A stretch of 64,000 nucleotides of DNA from positions 124,001 to 188,000 of the forward strand of contig NZ_JBHVAL010000005.1 in the NCBI RefSeq assembly GCF_042667405.1. Reading direction: 5' to 3'. Positions 20,183-26,087 of this stretch are shown here, piece by piece (the first letter of the stretch is position 1; each line of letters starts with the position of its first letter). A program made the translations under genes and the position numbers. The DNA is from Arthrobacter sp042667405 (lineage in GTDB: Bacteria; Actinomycetota; Actinomycetes; Actinomycetales; Micrococcaceae). The notes beneath the pieces were generated by a model. That model saw only the letters and a list, made by a program, of their open reading frames with translations, ran no database searches and was not told the origin of the DNA.

Positions 20183-20897
20183 AGGACCACGGTAAGCCCG
20201 CCGGTTCCTGGACTGCATGAGCTAAGCCCGTGTTATCCACAGGCGTTATCCACACTGTGAGTAACTTACATGCGTGTAGTTAAGGGCTTAACCCGACATT
20301 GGGGCCGTTGTAGCGGCAGATATCCCCCGAAAGGCATGAATTTCTCCACACCTGTGGATAACTATGTCCCCATCCCTCTCCGCTTTGTGGACAAAGAGGG
20401 CGGATTTGATAGCCCTGTGGACAAGGTTGTTAATTCCCTCGGAGTGAGGCGTCTATCAACAGGGTTATCAACACTGTTAATAACTTACATCCGTGTAGTT
20501 CCAGGGCTAGGTGCGTCAGTAAACCCCGGCATAGCAGGGTTTCACAAGCACCAACCCACATGTTTTCCCCAATTGTGGATAACTTGTGGGAAGCCGGGTG
20601 TTGTTATGTGGGTAACCGGGGAGCTAGCGGGGCGCGCCAGATCCAACGCTGGGGCCAGGGGGAGGATCATCCAGGCGGGAAATGTCGATTGAGGCGAACC
20701 CGGCAATCCCGACGGGTTGAACTTTCGATGAAGCTTCGGCCACTATCCACAGCCCAATGCACAGTGGGTATAACTGTCACCAAGTGGACCTCTTTGCCTG
20801 AACAGGCGGCGTCTCAAGGATTTTCGAGGGAAGTACGTGGATGTCCACAGAAGTTATCCCCGCTTGTGGATAACGTTACGCACTTCTGTGGAGAAGT
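20183..20897. other. DnaA-box cluster away from oriC (possible DnaA titration site or secondary origin element)
   Basis: A 715-base non-coding region between the GyrI-like gene and tagI. It holds five perfect DnaA boxes: TTATCCACA at 20233-20241 and 20246-20254, and TGTGGATAA at 20353-20361, 20574-20582 and 20865-20873. Near matches lie at 20386-20394 and 20416-20424 (TGTGGACAA), 20465-20473 (TTATCAACA) and 20743-20751 (CTATCCACA). A 9-mer occurs by chance about once in 130 kb on both strands, so this density is not random, and it exceeds the two perfect boxes in oriC itself. GTTAAG/CTTAAC dyads and AT-rich stretches are also present. Its role is unknown; datA-like titration is the main hypothesis. 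Confidence 0.8.
20245..20500 (+). repeat. 37-bp imperfect direct repeat containing DnaA boxes
   Basis: Copy 1 at 20245-20281 and copy 2 at 20464-20500 match at 33 of 37 positions. Each begins GTTATC(C/A)ACACTGT and contains TAACTTACAT followed by CGTGTAGTT. The start of each copy is a DnaA box (perfect in copy 1, TTATCAACA in copy 2). AGGGCT follows two to three bases later in both. Confidence 0.85.
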
Positions 20898-21497
20898 TTA
20901 CGTCCACACCCCTGAGGTCCCGCGGCGGTGACTGTCCACCAGATGGGTGTCGATGATGCCGACCGCTTCCATCAGGGCATACATGGTGGTGGGCCCGACG
21001 AAAGCGAAGCCTTTCTTTCTCAGGGCTTTGGAAAGTGCAATGGATTCCGGGGACGTTGTGGGGATCTCGGACAAGCTGCGCGGAGCGGGCGTGCTGTCAG
21101 GTTGGAACGACCACACGAAGTCCACCAGCCCGCCATCCTCCCGCAAGGCAATGGTTGCCTTGGCGTTCGTGATGGCAGCGTGGATCTTCAATCGGTTGCG
21201 GACAATACTGGCGTCGAGCATGAGCCGCTCCACGTCAGCCTCGGTGAACGCAGCGACGCTCTCCGGATGGAAGTCCAGGAACGCCTTCCTGAAGGCCTCG
21301 CGCTTGCGGAGGATGGTGGCCCACGAAAGGCCTGCCTGGAAAGCCTCCAGGGAGATGCGTTCGTACATGCCCTGTTCATCCCGCACGGGCATTCCCCACT
21401 CGTGGTCGTAGTAGGCCTGCATCAATGGATCCGATGCGGCCCACACTGGGCGTGCCAGGCCGTCGGGTCCGATGATGCTGCCGTTATCCGGGGTCAT
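20898..21497 (-). CDS. tag: DNA-3-methyladenine glycosylase I
   Basis: 199 residues from the ATG at 21497, with GAGAGGAG five bases upstream; a TTG five codons earlier is less likely. Family motifs are visible: PVWAASDPLMQAYYDHEWGMPVRD, FEAFQAGLSW as EAFQAGLSWATILRKREAFR, and the C-terminal YALMEAVGIIDTHLVDSHRR with the zinc-binding His pair. The usual N-terminal RCxW is replaced by RPVWA. It removes 3-methyladenine from alkylated DNA. It is the last gene of the alkylation-repair string, separated from alkB by a 26-bp hairpin, and its 3' end abuts the DnaA-box cluster. Confidence 0.93.
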   Translation of the reverse strand: MTPDNGSIIGPDGLARPVWAASDPLMQAYYDHEWGMPVRDEQGMYERISLEAFQAGLSWATILRKREAFRKAFLDFHPESVAAFTEADVERLMLDASIVRNRLKIHAAITNAKATIALREDGGLVDFVWSFQPDSTPAPRSLSEIPTTSPESIALSKALRKKGFAFVGPTTMYALMEAVGIIDTHLVDSHRRGTSGVWT

Positions 21498-21513
21498 GCG
21501 TGCTCCTCTCAAA

Positions 21514-21578
21514 GCAACGCGGGGTCACTTATGGCCCCTGTTGAGGGCATTTAGGGGCCATAAGTGACCCCGCGTTGC
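21514..21578. repeat. perfect 26-bp inverted repeat (large hairpin) between alkB and tag
   Basis: Arms at 21514-21539 and 21553-21578 are exact complements over 26 bp with a 13-base loop; the outer part reads GCAACGCGGGGTCACTTATG. It starts 17 bases upstream of the tag start and 21 bases after the alkB stop. A hairpin this stable inside an otherwise overlapping gene string could attenuate transcription into tag or protect the upstream mRNA. Confidence 0.85.
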
Positions 21579-21599
21579 ACGTAGGGGAAGTTTATCTAC

Positions 21600-22316
21600 C
21601 TAGGACAATCCCGTGACGCGCATCGTGATGTTGATCCGCCCGTGGTCCAGTCCGCAGCCGGCAGGAGCAGTGCCAGGGAGGACCTTGGGGATGCCGTGAT
21701 AGGCGAACCGGGAAGGACCGCCGAAGACGAAAAGATCCCCTGAGCGCAGTTCCACGTCCTCGTACGGTTTTGTGCGGGTCCGGGTGTTGCCGAACCGGAA
21801 AATACACGACTCACCAATGCTGATGGACACCACAGGCGCGTCGGAATGCTCATCCTTGTCCTGGTGCATGCCCATTGCAGCCCCGTCGGCGTAGTAGTTC
21901 ACCAAAGCCGCGTCCGGTGTGTAGCTCTCTGAAAGGCCGAGCAACGACCCGTCAACGCCCACTTCCGGTGAATAGGCAGCGGCGACCGCCTTTTTCCCCA
22001 AGCGGATCATCCAGTCCGGAAAATCGAGGACAGCTTGTCCGTTGACGTCGGTAGCCGTCCGTGAATAGCGGTACGGCTGCCAATGCCAGCCGAGGCAAAC
22101 GGTACGCACTGACATTTGGTGCCCGCCGGGAAGCGTGGCCGCCCGCAGCGGAACGGGTCCCTGGGTCCATTCACCGAAGCGTGCCACGATCCAGCGCTGC
22201 TGCTCCAAAGTCAGCCAACGCGGGACATGAACCGTGCCGGGCCGCACCAGGCGCGGACCGGCGTCGTGAGTTTCTGCCTGAACCAGCTCACGCGGGAACA
22301 GGGCGTCGTCACTCAC
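21600..22316 (-). CDS. alkB: alpha-ketoglutarate-dependent DNA dioxygenase AlkB
   Basis: 238 residues from a GTG at 22316 that overlaps the ogt stop (GTGA). Fe(II) ligands appear in MHQDKDEHSD (HxD) and in YHGIPKVLPG; the 2-oxoglutarate-binding arginines are in RINITMR. NYYADGAAMGMHQD is the typical AlkB substrate loop. It oxidatively removes methyl groups from 1-methyladenine and 3-methylcytosine. The genes on both sides repair other alkyl lesions, so this is an alkylation-response operon. Confidence 0.95.
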   Translation of the reverse strand: MSDDALFPRELVQAETHDAGPRLVRPGTVHVPRWLTLEQQRWIVARFGEWTQGPVPLRAATLPGGHQMSVRTVCLGWHWQPYRYSRTATDVNGQAVLDFPDWMIRLGKKAVAAAYSPEVGVDGSLLGLSESYTPDAALVNYYADGAAMGMHQDKDEHSDAPVVSISIGESCIFRFGNTRTRTKPYEDVELRSGDLFVFGGPSRFAYHGIPKVLPGTAPAGCGLDHGRINITMRVTGLS

Positions 22317-22942
22317 GCCGCTGCCTCCAGCGTGAGCAATGCCCGCTTGGCATCGGGGCCGCCGAGGTAGCCACCGAAACTGCCATCGGATTTGACCACG
22401 CGGTGGCACGGCACAATCACCGGCAACGGGTTGGTGGCGCAAGCGGTCCCTACAGCGCGGACCGCGTTGGGACTGCCGGCGGCCTGAGCCACCTGTGCAT
22501 AACTCGCAGTGTTGCCGTAGGGAATCCTGGGGAGGTGGCGGAGGACGTTGAGGCGGAAGCCGCGGGACAAACGGAAATCGAGGAGGAGATCGAAATCCCG
22601 GCGCTGGCCCGCGAAGTACTCTTCGAGTTCCCGTGCGGCGTCGTCCAAGCGGGTGGGGGCTTCCAGGATGCGCGGGCTCACCGTGTCCGCCAGTGACTGC
22701 AATACGGAGTCGTGGTTCTCCAGCTCGAAGGCGACCCGGATAATTCCGCGGTCCGTAGCTGCCAGCAGGAGCTTCCCCACTGGCGAATCGATCGTACGGT
22801 AGGCGACATCCAAGGCATGGGTCAGTTGTGCGTCACGGGCCAGCCGGGCGTGCAGGCTGGCCATGACGGGCTCGAGCCCCACATCCAGAGGTTCCAGGAG
22901 AGACACGACCTCGTCATGCACGGGGCTGGGTTCGAGGGTCAT
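22313..22942 (-). CDS. ogt: methylated-DNA-[protein]-cysteine S-methyltransferase, with N-terminal extension
   Basis: 209 residues. The suicide-cysteine motif VIVPCHRVV is intact, preceded by the arginine-finger helix SPNAVRAVGTACATNPLP and the recognition helix region IPYGNTASYAQVA. The first 45 residues are an extension not found in minimal Ogt proteins, including a run resembling a degenerate helix (LHARLARDAQLTHALDVAY). It transfers alkyl groups from O6-alkylguanine to itself. Its ATG overlaps the sigma factor stop by four bases and its stop overlaps alkB, so it lies inside a fully coupled string. It is a diverged second copy relative to the methyltransferase at 23466-23975. Confidence 0.94.
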   Translation of the reverse strand: MTLEPSPVHDEVVSLLEPLDVGLEPVMASLHARLARDAQLTHALDVAYRTIDSPVGKLLLAATDRGIIRVAFELENHDSVLQSLADTVSPRILEAPTRLDDAARELEEYFAGQRRDFDLLLDFRLSRGFRLNVLRHLPRIPYGNTASYAQVAQAAGSPNAVRAVGTACATNPLPVIVPCHRVVKSDGSFGGYLGGPDAKRALLTLEAAA

Positions 22943-23466
22943 TGGATTTCACCTTTCGACGATGAATGGACCAGCGAAGCCGGAGCCTGGATGGCCGCCC
23001 GGAGTGCTTTCACGCCATCTGCGCCGGCACGGCGTGCCGCCTCCGGGGAACTGCCCAGGAGAACCCCGATCTCCTTATAAGGGAGCCCGGCAAGGTAGTG
23101 GTAGGCCACTGCTTGGCGCTGCTTCGCAGGCAGCTTTGCGACGGCGTCTAGAAGCTCGGTGTCTGTGTCACCCGGCAGGCCCAGGCGGGTCGGCTGTTCG
23201 GGCGGATTATCCACAGGAAGGGCACGCCGGGCGCCGGCTCGGAGGTGGTCGATGCACTTCCGGTGGGCGATGGTGACCAGCCACGCTTCCACGTTGGCGT
23301 CCAAGGGCAGCTCCGGATAGGCCTGAAGCGCCGCAAGGAAGGTATCGGACCAAGCGTCGTCGGCGTCGTGGACGCCCAGGATCGCGCGGCACACCCGAAG
23401 TACGGTGGCACCACGTTCTTGTACGACTACCTCGAAGGGTTTCTTGCCGGCCTGTCCGTTCTCCAT
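22939..23466 (-). CDS. ECF-like RNA polymerase sigma factor within the alkylation-repair string
   Basis: 175 residues. Region 2 includes ILGVHDADDAWSDTFLAALQ and the Trp motif VEAWLVTIAHRKCIDHLR; region 4 is LPAKQRQAVAYHYLAGLPYKEIGVLLGSSPEAARR, a clear sigma-70 region 4 helix-turn-helix. No anti-sigma gene is adjacent. The gene overlaps a methyltransferase gene at each end (1 base upstream, 4 bases downstream). That suggests it is made in fixed ratio with the repair enzymes and may drive the operon itself. One perfect DnaA box (23207-23215) falls inside the coding region. The link to alkylation damage is inferred from context only. Confidence 0.87.
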   Translation of the reverse strand: MENGQAGKKPFEVVVQERGATVLRVCRAILGVHDADDAWSDTFLAALQAYPELPLDANVEAWLVTIAHRKCIDHLRAGARRALPVDNPPEQPTRLGLPGDTDTELLDAVAKLPAKQRQAVAYHYLAGLPYKEIGVLLGSSPEAARRAGADGVKALRAAIQAPASLVHSSSKGEIQ

Positions 23467-23975
23467 CAGAAGAGCTTGCCCGCTCTCACGGAGTCCGGTT
23501 CTTCAAGTTCCAAGAGGAAGCGCTTGTTCCGAAGCCCGCCCGCGTACCCCGTGAGCTGACCTTTCCGGCCCACAACGCGGTGGCAAGGAATGATGATGCT
23601 GATGGGATTCCGTCCGACGGCGGAGCCAACGGCTTGGGCAAGGTGGGGATCCCCGAGCTCCGCGGCGAGTTCGCCATAGCTGACAGTTTCCCCGAACGGA
23701 ATGTGTTGGAGCCGCTCCCAGACCTTCTCCTGGAAGGGATTTCCGCGGGCCGAGAACGGAACGCTGAATTCTGTGCGTTGCCCGTTCAGGTACTCTGACA
23801 GTTCGCTCCGTGTCCGGGCAAAGACAGGATCGTCAATGGTTGCCGGTTCCCCGAAATAGTCGGGCGCGGGCATATGCCAGTGCCCTTCGTAGAAAATGCC
23901 CGTCAAAAACTCCCCGCGGGCAGTCAGCGTCAACTGCCCCAGTGGGGAATCCACCATGGTGTGCCGGTTGCTCAT
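23466..23975 (-). CDS. ogt: methylated-DNA-[protein]-cysteine S-methyltransferase
   Basis: 169 residues, standard Ogt length. Signatures are FQEKVWERLQHIPFGETVSYGELA, the arginine finger in AVGSAVGRNPIS, and the active-site ISIIIPCHRVVGRKG. It repairs O6-methylguanine by irreversible self-alkylation. It is the first gene of the string that continues into the sigma factor, a second methyltransferase, alkB and tag. Only 45 bases separate it from the crgA stop on the same strand, so it may read from the crgA promoter or from a promoter within crgA. Confidence 0.95.
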   Translation of the reverse strand: MSNRHTMVDSPLGQLTLTARGEFLTGIFYEGHWHMPAPDYFGEPATIDDPVFARTRSELSEYLNGQRTEFSVPFSARGNPFQEKVWERLQHIPFGETVSYGELAAELGDPHLAQAVGSAVGRNPISIIIPCHRVVGRKGQLTGYAGGLRNKRFLLELEEPDSVRAGKLF

Positions 23976-24020
23976 ATCCTGTAGACGCCAGCGGGCACCG
24001 GAATGTGAGGTCCGGAATTC

Positions 24021-24275
24021 CTAGGAGCGCCAGCGGGTGGTCATCAGGAACCCGACAATGGCGATTCCGAAGCCGGCAACGATGTTCCAGGAAGCCCAGT
24101 CGCGGACCGGGAACTGGCCTTCGGTGATGTAGAAGGTGATGATCCAGAGGAGGCCGAGGATCATCAGGCCGAACATGACGGCCTTGTACCAAACCGGGTT
24201 GGGCTTGTACTGCTGCGTGGCCGAGGTCTGTTGGGCCTGGCGGGCAGGCCGCTTGCGGGGCTTGGACTCGGGCAC
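24021..24275 (-). CDS. crgA: cell division protein CrgA
   Basis: 84 residues from the GTG at 24275, with AGGAGG five bases upstream. The N-terminus is basic and charged (VPESKPRKRPARQAQQ), followed by two membrane spans (WYKAVMFGLMILGLLWIITF and WNIVAGFGIAIVGFLMTT). The short loop NPVWYK before the first span is conserved. CrgA interacts with FtsZ and septal proteins and affects septum formation and PBP localisation in actinobacteria. Gene neighbours (TrpG-like, pknA/B, pbpA, rodA) match the conserved actinobacterial division block. Confidence 0.95.
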   Translation of the reverse strand: MPESKPRKRPARQAQQTSATQQYKPNPVWYKAVMFGLMILGLLWIITFYITEGQFPVRDWASWNIVAGFGIAIVGFLMTTRWRS

Positions 24276-24447
24276 GGATCCTCCTGGACTGCTCGGTTGA
24301 TACCCGTCCCGCTGGCCTTGATATCCTGCAGGAAGGAAATTTCCAGCGGTTAACGGCCACACGTCGTTCCGGGTTGGTTCTAGCTGTCAAGTCTAGCCGC
24401 AACTTGGGACACGCCAGCGACGCCCGCGCCCTATAAGAGGAGACCCT

Positions 24448-25260
24448 GTGGCGCACCAGCAGACGACGGCGGTATCGGCCGTGCCGTCCGCGAGCCAAGG
24501 GGAGGAACTGCGGCCCCGGAAGAAGCGTGGTGCCTCGAATGTTGTCCGCAGGATCAGCCAAATCCTGGGTGAACTCCTCATCACGGCGGGCATTGTCCTG
24601 CTCCTTTTCGTGGCCTGGGAATTGTGGTGGACCAACGTGGAAGCCGACGCGAAGCAGACGGAGGCCGTCAAGAGCTTCGCGCAGGAATTCACAGGACCGG
24701 TAGCTCCCGCGGCACCTGCGGGGCCGGTGGATTATGGCCCTCCCGTCGTCGGCAAGGCCCCGGGCAACGGCGGAACCATCGGCATCATATACATTCCGCG
24801 TTTTGGCCCGGACTATACCCGCCCCATTATCGAAGGTACGGGCTCGGACGTCCTGGACACCCTGGGCCTGGGACATTACGGAAGTACCAGCATGCCAGGG
24901 GCTCCGGGCAACTTTGCGGTTGCGGGCCACAGGCAAACCCACGGCGCCGTCCTGGATAACATCCACACGCTGGTTCCCGGGGACAAGATCTACGTCCAAA
25001 CCGCCGACGGGTATTACACCTACGTTTTCCGCAACAACCAGATCGTGCTTCCTGACCGCACCGACGTCCTGATGCCCGTGCCCACCCAGCCGGGTGCCAC
25101 CCCCACGGAAAGCTTCCTCACGATGACCAGTTGCAACCCCAGGTTCGGGGCCCAGGAACGCATCATTGCCTACTCCCTGTTGGATAGTTGGCAACCTGCC
25201 TCAGCAGGTCCGCCGTCGGAAATCGCCGCCCAAGTAGCCCGTGCCCACGGAAAGGGGTAG
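24448..25260 (+). CDS. srtE: class E sortase
   Basis: 270 residues from a GTG at 24448, with AGAGGAG at 24435-24441. A cytoplasmic tail is followed by a membrane anchor (LLITAGIVLLLFVAWEL) and the sortase barrel. Catalytic residues are His in VAGHRQTHG, Cys in TMTSCNPRF and Arg in QERIIAYSL; class E sortases have this TLTTC-like motif with the LAXTG preference. It attaches proteins to peptidoglycan, likely pilin or surface enzymes. No substrate gene is nearby. It is divergent from crgA with 172 bases between. Confidence 0.94.
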   Translation: MAHQQTTAVSAVPSASQGEELRPRKKRGASNVVRRISQILGELLITAGIVLLLFVAWELWWTNVEADAKQTEAVKSFAQEFTGPVAPAAPAGPVDYGPPVVGKAPGNGGTIGIIYIPRFGPDYTRPIIEGTGSDVLDTLGLGHYGSTSMPGAPGNFAVAGHRQTHGAVLDNIHTLVPGDKIYVQTADGYYTYVFRNNQIVLPDRTDVLMPVPTQPGATPTESFLTMTSCNPRFGAQERIIAYSLLDSWQPASAGPPSEIAAQVARAHGKG

Positions 25261-25263
25261 CAG

Positions 25264-25434
25264 ATGTACGCATGGATCTTCCGGAATTTGCCCGGCCCGC
25301 TGTGGGTTCGGATCCTTACCTCGTTGGTACTTGTGGGAGTAGCCCTTGTACTGATGGTCGAGTTCCTGTTCCCTTGGTTTTCCCAATTCACCACCCTGAC
25401 TGACTCAACGATTGGTTTAGTGCAGCAACCATGA
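25264..25434 (+). CDS. 56-residue single-span membrane protein between sortase and TrpG-like gene
   Basis: Read from the ATG at 25264, three bases after the sortase stop, to the TGA at 25434, overlapping the next gene (ATGA). It begins MYAWIFRNLPGPLWVRILTS, has one hydrophobic span (LVLVGVALVLMVEFLFPWF) and a polar tail ending IGLVQQP. Coding is supported by the tight junctions on both sides. I recall similar short proteins at this place in other actinobacteria, but no function is known to me. Confidence 0.85.
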   Translation: MYAWIFRNLPGPLWVRILTSLVLVGVALVLMVEFLFPWFSQFTTLTDSTIGLVQQP

Positions 25435-26072
25435 GCACAACAAAGATTTTGGTAGTAGATAACTACGACAGCTTCGTCTACACCCTGGTGGGCTACCTCC
25501 AGGAACTGGGCGCCGAAACTACAGTCGTCCGGAACGACGACGTCACGCTTGCCGAGGCCACGGAGCTGGCCGCAACCCGCGACGGCGTCCTCGTGTCCCC
25601 CGGTCCAGGCACCCCTGCCGAAGCCGGCGTCTGCATCGAGCTGATTAAATGGTGCGGTGAAGCCTCGAAGCCCATGTTCGGCGTCTGCCTCGGGCACCAG
25701 GCCCTCGCGGAAGCCTACGGCGGAGTGGTGACCCACGCTCCCGAGCTGATGCACGGCAAGACCTCGCCCGTGCGGCACGAAGGCAAGAGCGTCTTTGCCG
25801 GCCTCCCCTCTCCTGTCACAGCGACTCGATACCACTCCCTCGCAGCCGTTCGCGACTCCATTCCTGATGTCCTGGAGGTCACGGCAGAGACCACGAACGG
25901 CGTAGTGATGGGCCTGCAGCACAAAACCGCTCCACTCTGCGGCGTCCAGTTCCACCCGGAGTCAGTGCTTACTGAAGGCGGTTACCAGATGCTGGGGAAC
26001 TGGCTCGAATCCCTTGGCATGACCGGCGCTGCCGAGCGTGCCGCCCAGCTGAGCCCGCTGATCAAGCAGTAG
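25431..26072 (+). CDS. anthranilate/para-aminobenzoate synthase glutamine amidotransferase component
   Basis: 213 residues. Class I amidotransferase with VVDNYDSFVYTLVGYL at the N-terminus, the oxyanion motif SPGPGTP, the nucleophile in MFGVCLGHQAL and the His/Glu dyad in GVQFHPESVL. It supplies ammonia to chorismate-using TrpE or PabB partners. No such partner lies nearby; in mycobacteria the same locus encodes TrpG. Whether this subunit serves tryptophan or folate (or both) is not decidable here. It overlaps the small membrane protein gene by four bases. Confidence 0.94.
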   Translation: MSTTKILVVDNYDSFVYTLVGYLQELGAETTVVRNDDVTLAEATELAATRDGVLVSPGPGTPAEAGVCIELIKWCGEASKPMFGVCLGHQALAEAYGGVVTHAPELMHGKTSPVRHEGKSVFAGLPSPVTATRYHSLAAVRDSIPDVLEVTAETTNGVVMGLQHKTAPLCGVQFHPESVLTEGGYQMLGNWLESLGMTGAAERAAQLSPLIKQ

Positions 26073-26087
26073 CAGCCGGGCCACGGG

